64,000 nt of DNA, from NCBI GenBank assembly GCA_964016985.1, contig OZ024828.1:32894924-32958923 (forward strand). Reading direction: 5' to 3'. Positions 11,376-21,511 of the stretch are shown one piece after another. The notes below the pieces were generated by a model. The model searched no databases. It was not told where the DNA came from and worked only from the letters and a program-made list of their open reading frames with translations. This DNA comes from Anodontia alba (lineage: Eukaryota > Mollusca > Bivalvia > Lucinida > Lucinidae). Each line of letters opens with the position of its first letter. The first letter of the stretch is position 1. The translations under genes were made by a program, and so were the position numbers.

Positions 11376-11911
11376 GCTTGGTGCTTTACACGGAAGAAGT
11401 AAGTTTGCATGATTCAATGCAAACCATTTGTCGTAACTACCTATGCACAAAATTTTTTATTCTAATCATTGTTTTTCTAGAAATGAAATATGTTCACTTT
11501 TCCCATAGTAAAATTGAATGCAAATTTTGCAGAAATCTGTAGAGTAGGTAATTTGGAGACAGACTTTCAATAAGTTACGATTGTCCTTTTTTTCTGAAAT
11601 TTCCACAATATTGTTGTGAAACATCAATAATCTACATTCAACAAAGAAAAGTAAAAAATAGTTTCTTAGACAAAACAATCCATAAACAAGAAACAAAAAA
11701 CAAACACTTTACCATAAAAATTGCATAGGACTGACTAATTTTTGGCCATAAATTAAATTTTAGGGTAAATATTGAAGAACAAACCACAGAAACAAGAAAG
11801 ACCAATGGTTTCTGATAAGATGTGGTCAAAGAAAAGAGAACATCATATTTTCATTTAACATTAAACGCCTAGTGAAAACACTTCTTTTCGAGTGATGTCG
11901 AAAGGACAGTA
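11311..11911 (+). mobile_element. TA-G element, copy 1 (TA-flanked DNA element)
   Basis: About 0.6 kb flanked by TA. The ends are CTATGCTTTCGACATC and GATGTCGAAAGGACAG, and the next inner part of the repeat includes TTTACACGGAAGAAGT on the left. A poly-T expansion (11339-11374) sits in the left terminal repeat. Paralogous modules at 10955, 13850 and 15730 show the empty site GGTACTAGAC, which proves mobility and a TA target duplication. It has no transposase, so it is non-autonomous and probably Tc1/mariner-mobilised. Confidence 0.85.
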
Positions 11912-12297
11912 GACTTTTCATCACTGTATATGAGATAAAAGAATTATAAAAGCCGCAACGACAGTACACATAGCTTCTGACATGAGCGCTCAACAAAGAC
12001 TCTAATCAGCCTGCGCCTCCGCGCAGTCCGATTAGTCTTCGTTATCAGCATGAAGAATCTCTGCATCCTTGTCTATCTATAAAATGCACAGTAAAGGGTC
12101 TGATCAAATTGCGCGAATGCGCAGGCCGATCTGAAACTTTGTTGGGCGCAAGATGTCCGAAGGTACGTTTACTGACATTGAGGCTCATATATATTTGTTT
12201 GTATGTGCTTGTATATATTGACATTTTATGACTAGTCGTATGATGTGTCCTGCGGATATAACTACAGTTCTGACCGAACTCGCATCACACTTGGTAC

Positions 12298-12876
12298 TAC
12301 TATGCTTTCGACAGCTTTCAGAAAGTCGTTTTTGCTTGGCCCTTTACACGGAAGAAGTAAATTTGCATGATTCAATGCAAAACCATTTGTATTAACTACC
12401 TATGCAAAAAAAGTTTTATTCTAGTCATTTTTTTTTTCAAAACCTCAAATATTTTTACTTTTTCCCATAATAAAATTGAATGCTAATTATGCAGAAATCT
12501 ATAGGGTAAGTAATTTTGAGACAGTTCAATTTTTCAATTGTTCAATTGTTCATTTTTTTCTGATATTTTCTCGGTATTGTTGTGAAACATCAATGATTCA
12601 AATTGAGGAAAGAAAGGTAAACAATATTTTCTTAGACAAACAATCCAAAAAAATCAATTTACTGTAGAAATTGCATGGGTCAGACCAATTTTTGGCCGTA
12701 AATTTAATTTTAGGGTAAAATTTAAGGACGAAACACATAAAATAAAAAAGATAAACGGTTTCTGATCAGATATGGTCAATCAGAACAACATATTTTCATT
12801 TAAAATAAAACGCCAGGCAAAAAAAAAATGAAAAAGAAAAAAAGACTTCTTTCCGAGTGTTATCGAAAAGACACTA
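12298..12876 (+). mobile_element. TA-G element, copy 2
   Basis: Same structure as copy 1: TA then CTATGCTTTCGACAGC on the left; the right end is diverged (TATCGAAAAGACAC then TA). It lies at the homologous position of the next module unit and shares its right-hand TA with copy 3. Confidence 0.82.
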
Positions 12877-13438
12877 CTGTGCTTTCAACATCTTTCAGAA
12901 AGTCGTTTTTTGCTCGGCGCTTTAAACAGAAGAAGTAAATTTGCAAACTTTTGTCATGATTTAATGCAAAACCATTTGTCGTAACTACCTATGTGCAAAA
13001 AGTTTTATTCTAGTCAGTGGTTTTTAAAAGGTATAATATTTTCACTTTTTCCCATAGTAACAATGAATGAAAATTATGCAGACATTTGTAGGGTAGGTAA
13101 CTTGGAGGCAGATTTTCAACACGTTCTGCTTGTTCATTTTTTTCTGAAATTTTCACAATATTGTTGTGAAACATCAATAATTCAAATTCAGCAAAGCAAA
13201 GTAAAAAATATTTACTAAGACAAAAATTCCAAAAAATCACTTTACTATAGAAATTGCATAGGTCAGACCATTTCTTGGCGATAAATTTAATTTTAGGGTA
13301 CATATTTGAGAACAAGACACAGAAACAGAAAAGACAAATGGTTTCTGATAAGATATAGTCAATCAGAACAAAATATTTTCATTTAAGATAAAACGCCAAG
13401 CAAAAAACGTCTTTCCGAGAGATGTTGAAAGGACAGTA
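12875..13438 (+). mobile_element. TA-G element, copy 3, in tandem with copy 2
   Basis: It begins CTGTGCTTTCAACATC immediately after the TA that ends copy 2 and finishes ATGTTGAAAGGACAG followed by TA. Head-to-tail contact with a single shared TA fits unequal crossing over, or insertion into the flank of an existing element. Confidence 0.82.
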
Positions 13439-13949
13439 GACTTTTTCACCTCTCTGTATATTAAGATAAAAGAAATTAAAAAAACCCAACGTCAGACAAC
13501 ATACTTCTTGACATGTGCGCTCAACGAAGACTCCAATCAGACCGCGCATCCGTGCAGTCTGATCAGAGTCTTCGTTTCCGCATGAAGACATTTTGTATCC
13601 TTCTCTATCCAACAATCGCACAAAGGTTCTTATCATACTGCCCGAACGCGCAGGCCGATCTGAAACTTTGTTGAGCTCAATATGTACGAATGTACATTTA
13701 CTGACATTTTGGCTCATATACAGTGTATTTGTTTGTATGTGCTTGTGTATATTAATATTTTATGGTTGTTTGTATGATGTGTCTTGCGGATATAACCAGA
13801 GTTTCTTTGTAGTTCGACTGGCCGAACCTGCATCACACTTGATACTAGACTTTTTCATCTCTCTGTATATAAAGGTAAAAGAACTTTAAAATCCACAACG
13901 TAGAAAAACATACCTTCTGCCAACTGTGCAGTCTGATCAGAGTCTTTGT

Positions 13950-14462
13950 TGTCAGCACGAAGAATCTTTGCAAACCAGTGTATAAAACTTTCCGCACACG
14001 CATTTTCCGTCCGGCAATACAAGGTCCTTTGGTAGATTTCGTGGCCCAAAGATTACTAACTTTTCCCCGTGGCTCAAGAAACTTCCATCACCAGTGACAA
14101 TGTGAGAAAATGTTTTGTCATATTTCGGATGCAGCTTCAACATTTAATTCGAATAAGAAACACATGCCCTTTTTTGTTCTTTAGAGACCAAATGTGGTAT
14201 CCACCGAGCTATTATCTTTCGTACGCGGAGCTGCTTTTGCCAGTTATCTCCCTGAGGGTATATCTTGCATCAGGTTTAAGAAGTTCTTTAATTTTCGCTT
14301 CTGTTTGTTTTGGTGGTTTTACTGACTCTTCGACCCAACTTTGGTTCATTTTCAAGACGCTCCCTTCCATTACGGAATTGCTTTGCCCATCAAAACACTG
14401 TCCTATGCGGAACTATATTATCTCCGTATATATTTTTTCACAATTTCTTTATAAATTGATTT
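13950..14462 (-). pseudogene. Mariner-type transposase, degraded fragment
   Basis: Read on the minus strand, a frame near 14400-14310 gives FRNGRERLENEPKLGRR, the linker after the helix-turn-helix region in mariner (Mos1-type) transposases. Further on come ARWIPHLVSKEQKRACVSY and, at about 14143-14050, MLKLHPKYDKTFSHIVTGDG, which matches the segment carrying the first catalytic Asp (VTGDE in active proteins; here E is G). Frameshifts and stops separate these pieces and the C-terminal DD[D] half is gone. It is therefore a dead cut-and-paste transposase, about half length. An open frame on the opposite strand (14069-14464) is its shadow. Confidence 0.78.
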
Positions 14463-14512
14463 AGCACTGTGTGCAGGTTTTGTGCTATTCTTAATGTTTG
14501 TCCGCATGTCTA

Positions 14513-14688
14513 TTAACCCTTGTCCTACTGAACCCGGATATACCCTGCCTCTGCAAACAGTGTAGATCCAGATCAGTTGATCTGAATCTAGACTGTTTGC
14601 CGTTCAGTATGTGGATTCAAATTAAAGACCTGGATTAAGTAATCTGAAGGGCGTGGCATTTTAATCTATTCAGCAGGTCAAGGGTTAA
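14513..14688 (+). mobile_element. TTAA-flanked MITE
   Basis: TTAA followed by CCCTTGTCCTACTGAA on the left and TTCAGCAGGTCAAGGG followed by TTAA on the right gives 16-bp terminal repeats and a TTAA duplication, typical of piggyBac-like elements. The inner palindrome contains AAACAGTGTAGATCCAGAT. Confidence 0.85.
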
Positions 14689-14920
14689 ATTTCCTAGGTA
14701 GTGTGTATTCATATTTTAACACAGTGGTCAACGACTACATCGTTTCAAAACAAGATTGCACTTCCTTAACGTGCATATACATGTACAAATTGGGTATAAG
14801 TATACAGCTATTGATCCGTTAAAGAAGTACATATACTGTTCATACTATTCTTTGCAACTGAAGGACGGTATACGAGAAAGAAAAGATCAAGGACACTACT
14901 TAAAGATCATACTTCGTATA

Positions 14921-15292
14921 TACAGTAGAACCTCGATGGCTCGAATACCAATGGCTCATTTACCATACATCATGTAGCTAATTCGAACTCGTTTTTGTGT
15001 CCCTACGAAATTCTCCCGATAGCTCAAGAAAACAAATATTTAAGGAAATTTTCTTATTTTATCGTGAAACTGTATGTTGTGTGTACTCATTAGAATCGCC
15101 TCTTCGAGGCGATTCTAATGAGTATACTCAACATACAATCACTGTGTAGAAAATCGAAAAGATTTCCCTAAACTATCGCTGTTTGCTTCCTGAACTGGTG
15201 CCATGATTAACCCTCAGAGGTTCGAACTACCCATGTCTCGAACGAATTTTCATGGTCCCAAAGATGTTCGAGCCATTGAAGTTCGATTGTAT
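14921..15292 (+). mobile_element. PalB MITE
   Basis: TACAGTAGAACCTCGATGG on the left and CCATTGAAGTTCGATTGTA on the right form the terminal repeats, with TATA context giving a TA duplication. The centre is the palindrome GTACTCATTAGAATCGCCTC and its complement, flanked by TATGTTGTGT arms. TACAGT ends and the TA target point to Tc1/mariner mobilisation. Confidence 0.92.
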
Positions 15293-15473
15293 ATATTAAG
15301 GTGCACAGTAAAGATTCTGATCAGACTACGCGAATGCGCATGCGGATTTGAAACTTTGTTGGGCGCAACTGTTTACTGACATCGTGGCTCATATATATTT
15401 GTGTGTATGTGTTTGTGTATGTTAACATTTTATGATTGTTTGTATGATGTGCCGGGCGGATATAATCAGTTTC

Positions 15474-15709
15474 TTAACCCTTAAAGCGCCAAGAAAACCT
15501 GCATCTGAAAATGTCGTCTGTTTATTGTCGTCTGCTGAATATTCTTGCAAACTTTTCAAACCTATTTTTGCATACAGGCAAACAGTGTGGATCCAGATCA
15601 GACTGGAGCAGTCCGATCTGGGTCCACACTGTTTGCAGAATGACTTTTAAAATCACAAGTAGATGACAAAGCAGACGACAATTGTTGTGATTGGCAGTTT
15701 AAGGGTTAA
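15474..15709 (+). mobile_element. TTAA-flanked MITE
   Basis: The ends are TTAACCCTTAAAGCGCCAA and TTGGCAGTTTAAGGGTTAA. The core palindrome is GCAAACAGTGTGGATCCAGA with its complement TCTGGGTCCACACTGTTTGC. The terminal sequence beyond CCCTT differs from the copy at 14.5 kb although the core is the same. Confidence 0.85.
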
Positions 15710-16059
15710 TAGTCCGACTGGCTGCACGCCTGGTACTAGACTTTTCCTCTCTCTCTCTTTCTCTCTCTCTCTCTCACGCACACACTGGTAATGCGCAAAG
15801 TATCATCCGGGCTTTCGCTTTCCACTGATACATTCTACAGTAGCGGATTCTGTTAGCGGACAGCGACAGCCCTGATCAGCCTGTGCGGATGCATAGGCTG
15901 ATCTGGGCTTTCGATGTCCGCATATGTCCGAAGACACGTGTTCGTATGGCACGGCCCTTTTCATGCTGTCTATCTTTGTCTGAATGTTGTACATAAGAAA
16001 ATGCGAGAAATAAAAGCACGTACAAATTTCGCCCTGTAATCCGTAGTTTCGGTAAATAT
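15710..16059. other. Module fragment, CT repeat and GATCAG inverted repeat
   Basis: A partial module (GGTACTAGACTTTTCC) is followed by an interrupted (CT)n run at 15745-15775 and then by an inverted repeat of the GATCAG family (about 15860-15930, CAGCCTGTGCGGATGCATAG). No gene was recognised. Confidence 0.55.
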
Positions 16060-16156
16060 CCCAGCAGTCACACAACATTGAAACAACGTTGATTCAACGT
16101 CATGATGTTGAATCAACTTTGAATTGACGTTGTTTCAACGTTGTGTGCCTGCTGGG
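16060..16156. mobile_element. AACGTTG fold-back element
   Basis: CCCAGCAGTCACACAACATTG pairs with CAACGTTGTGTGCCTGCTGGG across a core of repeated AACGTTG and TTGAATCAAC words. The whole 97-bp unit folds on itself. Similar CCAGCAGGCAC..AACGTTG elements are known in other animal genomes. Confidence 0.8.
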
Positions 16157-16292
16157 TTGTTATAGCAATTTCGGTGGAAACTGGACATTAGAATTAGCAA
16201 AGCAGTAATCATTCTTCGTCTAACTATAGTCGGGTTACTGTACATATAGCATCTGCTGTCGAGGAGCGTATGTTGGTCTAGATGGCACTTTA

Positions 16293-16646
16293 TACAGTAG
16301 AACTTCAATGGCTCGAACCCCGATTGCTCGTTTACCATGGATGAGTCGAACACGTTCTTGAGTCCGCAGGGATTTCCTCCAAATACGGTATACGGATGAT
16401 TTAGGGAGATTTTCTTCTTTTATCTTGCAAATGTATGCTGTGTGCACTCATTAGAATCGCCTCGATGAGGCAATTCTAATGAGTACACACAACATACGTT
16501 TATAATACCGAAAAGATATCCCACAATTATCTCCATTATGCCTCCTGGTATGGAACTTATAGTAACCCTCCGTTGCTCGAACTACCGCTGTCTCGAACAA
16601 ATTATCATGGTCCCAAAGGGGTTCGAGCCATCGAAGTTCGACTGTA
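16293..16646 (+). mobile_element. PalB MITE
   Basis: The ends are TACAGTAGAACTTCAATGG and CCATCGAAGTTCGACTGTA. The core GTGCACTCATTAGAATCGCC pairs with an arm mutated at one position (GAGGCAATTCTAATGAGT). It is very similar to the copy at 61.5 kb. Confidence 0.92.
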
Positions 16647-16918
16647 CATGTATTTTAGGGTGAATGGTTACACTCAAAAGCTTTCGTCGCCATTTATCTA
16701 AAGGAGACAGTTTTAGTCTGGAAATCGATATCCGATATTTGAAACTTTCAAAACTTGGAGTTACTCTTAAAGAAAAGAACTAGCTTCTAATGGGAGAAAT
16801 TCTTTCCTTGTGCATATAACTATTTGGAGATGGTGATACTTTATTAACAAAGTATGGAGATTAAACATAACAAAAAACAGTGATTTTTTTTTCAAAATCC
16901 GTCTGAACCAGAGTTGCC
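16647..16918. other. No gene recognised
   Basis: This stretch contains one arm of the AAATTCTTTCCTT fold-back family near 16790-16810 and otherwise nothing identifiable. Confidence 0.4.
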
Positions 16919-17204
16919 TCGTTACGAAAACACGCCTATTCATATATATAGAACATTTCATCCCCAAAAACTAAAAAATTTCAGATAAAAATCTCTGATA
17001 TTTTTTCTTATTTCTGCTTAAAACATAGATTGTGGGTACTCGTTAGAACCGCCCCGGTGAGGCGGTTCTAACGAGTACCCACAATCTATGTTTTTAGCAA
17101 AAATAAGAAAAATAATGTATACCCCTGTCAACCCCAGTTTTACTACATGTATATAAAAGTGGGGTTTAAGGGGGTCAAAATTATATAGGCGTGTTTTCGT
17201 GATG
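16919..17204 (+). mobile_element. PalA MITE
   Basis: It starts CGTTACGAAAACACGCC (the usual CAT is changed to CGT) and ends GGCGTGTTTTCGTGATG. The core is intact around GCCCCGGTGAGGC. Antisense open frames here are palindrome artefacts. Confidence 0.9.
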
Positions 17205-17512
17205 TTGCAAAGCTTAACCATAAGGACTCCGTTTATAGGGGATCATGTGGCGAACCACTTTCCATACAGCACGTCTTTGCATTCCTTCCTTCCATACGCA
17301 CGGCTCGGTTTAAGCAGACTGGCCACCATCCCCCATTCTTGTTTGATTGTTAAACAAATCAAATATCAGCAATTATTTACTTACACATACTTGTAAGTAA
17401 GTCACAAATATTAATATTTGCCATGCTATGGGCTAATTCAGCAGACGACAAATTGAAGATATGTTTCTTCTTTTTATTTTTTATTTTTTTTTTTTTTTTT
17501 TTTTTTTTTTCA

Positions 17513-17596
17513 GAAAACAGGATTTGACATTTCATGCAAATTGTCTCCATTGGAGACAAAGGGAGTCAAAGTGCATGAAATGTCAAATCCTGTTTC
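17513..17596. mobile_element. Fold-back element
   Basis: GAAAACAGGATTTGACATTTC and GAAATGTCAAATCCTGTTTCC form 20-bp arms around a GTCTCCATTGGAGAC mini-palindrome. A poly-T tract (about 17484-17510) precedes it. The phrase TGTCGTCTGCTG downstream recurs near 44.49 kb. Confidence 0.75.
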
Positions 17597-18021
17597 CTGG
17601 GAAAAAATTTCAAAATGTCGTCTGCTGCAAAGTTTACCCAGAGTGCTAAGCGTGAATCTCGTTCACTGTGTTTTTAAAGAACAGCAATCCTATTCAGTGT
17701 TCTGTAAACACATACATGTATGATTCTTACAGCAGGCAAGAGCAGAGGGGGATGTTTTATTTTTTTTCTGTTTCTTCACTTTCATTCATTTTCCTCTTTC
17801 TCCCCTGTCCTTCTCTTTCATCTCCTCTACTTTTTCTTCTATCTCTCTTTTCCCTTACTCTTGGAGATGACACAAAATGACCCACAAGGTTTGACGTGTC
17901 TTTAAACCCCAACACAATCATACATGTATGATTGAGTAAATCACAACTGTCGGACTGAAGTCATAGACTGACTGGCAAGTGATCAGACATATCCGCACAA
18001 ACATGCCGTTATCGCAACCCT
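17597..18021. other. No gene recognised; pyrimidine-rich segment
   Basis: The stretch between about 17760 and 17865 is unusually pyrimidine-rich (TTCC and TCTC words). I see no domain in the open frames crossing it. Confidence 0.45.
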
Positions 18022-18128
18022 CCCAGTCAGCATTCTACGTAAATCTATATCGGGCCGTCATCGGCCCGTCAGGGTAGCTGACGGGCCGATGACGGCCCGA
18101 TGTAGATTTACGTAGAATGCTAGCTGGG
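18022..18128. mobile_element. GC-rich near-perfect palindrome, about 107 bp
   Basis: CCCAGTCAGCATTCTACGTA pairs with TACGTAGAATGCTAGCTGGG, and ATCGGGCCGTCATCGGCCCG pairs with CGGGCCGATGACGGCCCGAT. The arms are nearly identical and the GC content is well above the surroundings, indicating a recent fold-back insertion. Confidence 0.88.
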
Positions 18129-18499
18129 CTTGTACCGAATGCTACTTACTGCGCACTTATGCTTTTGATAATTTTATCCTCTTATACTTGTGTTTCTCTT
18201 TTTTAATTCATCAATGATCGAAAAACTGAAAGCTATCAGCTTGATTGAGAGTAGGCCTTTGCGGTCAATGAAGGCCCAGACCAGCCTTCGTAGTCGCAAA
18301 CTTTTAGTACAGAAGATGGTCAGGAAGAAGCACAATCACAGAACATAATCTTCCTGATACCAAGAGGAAGAGCAAATAAAAAAGGAAAGAGGTGTGCCAC
18401 AATCAGAAACCTCAGTCCTTCTCAGACACTAAGAGGAAGAGGAAACAGACTAAACCAAACAAGCGCAAATCGAACAAACGTGCGAAAAGCACGCAGATT

Positions 18500-18501
<2 letters not shown>

Positions 18502-18534
<33 letters not shown>
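18502..18534. repeat. (CT)n microsatellite
   Basis: About 16 CT units. Downstream, CATCGCCTTAGAATGGTCAG near 18667 matches a phrase in the retroelement debris at 34.93 kb. Confidence 0.95.
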
Positions 18535-18538
<4 letters not shown>

Positions 18539-19163
18539 CAAAGCGAGGTAATCGCAATGCAAAAAGGACTAAAAAAATTCAAGAACAAAACAAGGCTAGA
18601 CTTAAAACAAAACGCCTCGTAGAATAAACCACAAAGCAACAAAGAGTAAGACTAACACCGAGACCATCGCCTTAGAATGGTCAGTAGAATAAACCAGAAG
18701 GGGATTTAAGCACTTTTACAGCCGAATAACTTCAAACCATGACAAACAGTACACATGCCACACACAGAATAAAAAATAGTTACGTAGCTAGCTCCCGCTT
18801 CCCCTACGTGTGAACACAATGCCAGACACAATGCAAAACCTGACCAAGGCCTTCACTCTACTCTAATATAATCAGTAACTAAAGGAAACTGTATAAACTC
18901 CGTAGATTTTCCGCCATATTGAACAACGGAGACAATTTTTGTGACTTCCTGTTCGCTTTCCGACACAACAAGTCATTTTGAAAAAGGGTCTATGCTAAAA
19001 GGATAGAATTCTTTCCTTTGAAAGAAGACGTCTGTAAATGGAGCCAGTTATTTCCCTTTAGAAAAGATCTCTTTCGCCGCTGGCCTCAGTGGACACACGT
19101 ATTCTTGGTAGCAACCTCCCTACAACAGATACTTTGGGGATGGCATAATACAACTAGTTCATA
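18535..19163. other. No gene recognised; retroelement-like debris and a fold-back arm
   Basis: Around 18660-18690 the CCTTAGAATGGTCAGT motif recurs with 34.93 kb and, diverged, with 23.98 and 50.24 kb. At 18980-19030 AAGGATAGAATTCTTTCCTT belongs to the small fold-back family. Confidence 0.45.
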
Positions 19164-19310
19164 CCTTTCTGGGCGACAGTCTAAACTATCAGCCCGAGGT
19201 GCTTTGGACCATCTGATGAACTATCGCCCGCGGCCGAAGGCCTAGGTTGATAGTTCATCAGGTGGTCAACAACATTGAGGGGCTGAAAGTTAGACTGTCA
19301 TCCTGAAAGG
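19164..19310. mobile_element. Long fold-back element
   Basis: CCTTTCTGGGCGACAGTCTA pairs with TAGACTGTCATCCTGAAAGG, and CCATCTGATGAACTATC pairs with GATAGTTCATCAGGTGG. The tip is GCCCGCGGCCGAAGGCC. The whole 147-bp unit forms one imperfect hairpin. Confidence 0.82.
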
Positions 19311-19371
19311 AATGATATAGATGTTTTGTTTCCCAACTCATAGAAGTAGACAGGTAATTCACGTGACAGGT

Positions 19372-19649
19372 CATTACGAAAACATACCTATATAATTTTG
19401 ACCCCCTCAAACCCCATTTTTATATAGTAAAACTGGGGTTTACAGGGGTATATATTATTTTTCTTATTTCTGCTCAAAACATAGATTGTGGGTACTCGTT
19501 AGAACCGCCTCGACGAGGCGGTTCTAACGAGTACCCGTAATCTATGTTTTGAGCAGAAATATGAAAATTATCAGAATTTTTTATCTGAAAATCTTCATTT
19601 TTTGGTGCTGAAATTTTCAGTATATTTGAATAGGCGTGTTTTCGTAATG
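19372..19649 (-). mobile_element. PalA MITE
   Basis: The copy is complete: CATTACGAAAACATACC on the left and GGCGTGTTTTCGTAATG on the right. The core is intact around GCCTCGACGAGGC. The AAACCCCA hairpin arm is on the left, so the element is inverted. Confidence 0.92.
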
Positions 19650-19884
19650 AGATAGTCAATAATATGAGTCCGGGTGATAGTTCTCTGAGAACAGGTTCAA
19701 TCTGGATGGATTTTGTCACAGGTGAAAATGCGTTAGAGAGCCAAAATGCTTTATAACTTCTCACATAATAGGATGGATAATAATAAACAATTATTAACTA
19801 ACCTATTATATACAGCTCAATGAAATGGTTTTATCTGTTTAGACTGTTTATTACTTAATTGGCGGGCGCCAAAGCTACGTCAAC

Positions 19885-20025
19885 GAAATCACGCAATGGT
19901 GACGTCACCAGCCGGTGAATAGTTTTGACTATACCACAATTGATGATGTCACCCATTTAAACCCAAAAGCGCTAGGCAATAGTTTTGACTATCACACGGC
20001 TGGTGACGTCAACTTTCACGGGAAT
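19885..20025. mobile_element. Fold-back with TGACGTCA in both arms
   Basis: GGTGACGTCACCAGCCGG, then ATAGTTTTGACTAT, is mirrored by ATAGTTTTGACTAT, then CGGCTGGTGACGTCAAC. Each arm holds a full cAMP-response-element consensus TGACGTCA, at 19900-19907 and 20004-20011. Function is not shown. Confidence 0.75.
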
Positions 20026-20085
20026 GACGTGCTAAATAAAACCGTTTATTGGCTAAATCAGTGATTATTTTACTAATAAAAGAAT

Positions 20086-20208
20086 AATTTCATGATTGTT
20101 TTGGTAGAATAGTCAAAACTACTGCCCGATATGCCGTGGCAATAGTGCATCGAGCTGTCCACGGCACCTCGGGTGGTAGTTTTTACTATTCCACAAACAG
20201 GCATGAAA
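20086..20208. mobile_element. Fold-back element
   Basis: TTTGGTAGAATAGTCAAAAC pairs with GTTTTTACTATTCCACAAA, and TGCCGTGG pairs with CCACGGCA nearer the tip. It adjoins the TGACGTCA fold-back and shares the TAGTCAAAACTA word with it. Confidence 0.7.
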
Positions 20209-20278
20209 TAACTGTATACACTGTCCTTTCTTATCAGGCGTTTTTCACATAGGGGGTGTATTAGCAATATCTTGTACT

Positions 20279-20420
20279 GGGCCCAGTTGTTCAAAGCGTC
20301 GTTAGCTTAACGAGCTCGTTAAGGGTCATTTTGTTAACTGTTTTTGCAGATTCAATATACAATAGTCTGATATTTTCTGCTAAAAAAAATGTGAGTAGCT
20401 TAGTTTTGAACAACTGGGCT
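20279..20420. mobile_element. PalF MITE, short copy
   Basis: GGGCCCAGTTGTTCAAAG begins the element and TTTTGAACAACTGGGCT ends it. Internal AACGAGCTCGTTAAGGGTCA and AAAAATGTGAGTAGCTTAG are shared with the longer copy at 37.2 kb. One arm is deleted. Confidence 0.82.
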
Positions 20421-20439
20421 CTGATTGATTGTAAAATCT

Positions 20440-20640
20440 TTCGTCATAATTACCTATGCACAAAAAGCTTTATTCTATTTGGTGATTTTACAATTTTAGG
20501 GTAATTTTTGAGAACAAAGCACAGAAACAGAAAGTCAAAATGGTTTTCGAAAAGATATGGAAATAAAATGCCAAGCAAATAAAAAAAGACAAAAAAAAAT
20601 ATCGAAAAATGTCGAAAGGAGAGTAGGCGTTAAAATGAAC
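20440..20640. mobile_element. TA-G element, partial
   Basis: GTCATAATTACCTATGCACAAAAAG, TTTAGGGTAATTTTTGAGAAC, AATGCCAAGCAAA and ATGTCGAAAGGAGAGTAG correspond in order to parts of TA-G, but the middle and the left terminal repeat are missing. Confidence 0.7.
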
Positions 20641-21105
20641 AATATGGAAGCAAAGCAATCCGTTTGCATTTAACAAACATTATAATAATATTTTACCTGT
20701 ACATGTATTTTATTAGTCTCTTTTCTCAATTTTAATCGACAATGCTTAAACCGTGTGTGTAGTGTAGACTACTGAATGGACTCAACCATCATTAAAAAAT
20801 TAATAAAAATATCAAACACAGTTTTACACTTACTGCCTAATAGCTTGTCTAGAAAATTGTGTAACGGGAGATTATTAGAATGTACCGGTGTAACAGCTTA
20901 TTTTGACCCGGGGTATCTTGCCCTCGCCCTGAGCTGCTTGCCTCCACCTCAGGGAGAGGTGGGGATGCTGTCCAGGCCACAGTATCTTGACCCTAACTGT
21001 TCCCGTTCAGAGAAAAATAGACAATGTTTTGACGATATACATATTCTAATGACAACTCAATAGGAAAGTCTTTTAAAAGTTATAAACTTGTTTTGGAATT
21101 GCTTC
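20641..21105. other. No gene recognised
   Basis: A 95-codon open frame (20776-21063) has no recognisable domain. It covers a small GC-rich stretch with inverted CCCTGAGCTGC and CCTCAGGGAGAGG words, so I do not call it a gene. Confidence 0.4.
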
Positions 21106-21314
21106 TACAGTAAAACCTGTGTAAGAGAGCCACCTTCGAGACTGACTTTAAATAGTGGTTGATGTGGAAAAAAGTTGTCTGCCTTATAAAGGTACATGTC
21201 ATGTAATTTTGCTAGCAAAATTACATGACATGTACCTTTATAAGACAACCACCTTTCGTCATCAACCACTAAAGTCAATTTCAAAGGTGGCTGTCTTACA
21301 CAGGTTTAATTGTA
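21106..21314. mobile_element. PalE MITE, almost entirely palindromic
   Basis: TACAGTAAAACCTGTGTAAG begins it and CTTACACAGGTTTAATTGTA ends it. Nearly the whole 209 bp is one inverted repeat centred on TTTTGCTAGCAAAA. TA ends suggest Tc1/mariner mobilisation. A second copy lies at 27.9 kb. Confidence 0.9.
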
Positions 21315-21511
21315 CCAGGTTTTCTTAGGTAGGTGCAAGCTTTGAAAGGCCACGATACCTGGGCCCCTATTTCATTCATCCAGCCAGAGATATATTTTGA
21401 CAAATAAAGTCAGTTTACCCATGTTTCTTTTAATAAAACCGATACTTCTATTTTCTAATTTGTAGCAAAACAATATAGAGAGTGTCCTTAAATAGCTACA
21501 ATCACAGAGCA

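Larger units (their letters stand above)
10655..13990. repeat. Amplified module array with TA-G insertions
   Basis: A module of roughly 0.4-0.5 kb repeats head to tail from about 10.66, 11.06, 11.93 and 13.44 kb. Diagnostic phrases are GTTGGGCGCAACATG, GATATAACCAG, CCGAACCTGCAT, TTGGTACTAGACTTTTTCA, GCAACGTTAGAAAACATACC and a GATCAG inverted repeat (clearest at 13525-13574). Units two and three are enlarged by TA-G elements inserted at the same TA. A further partial unit lies at 15293-15470 and 15710-15790. No open frame is conserved across the units, so the module does not look coding. Confidence 0.75.

Noticed and set aside
14069..14464. 131-codon plus-strand frame
   Set aside because: It lies opposite the mariner transposase relic, which explains the conserved sequence on the other strand.
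9300..16620. tRNA B-box-like GGTTCGAAC words
   Set aside because: They are parts of PalB terminal repeats; no A box or cloverleaf can be formed around them.
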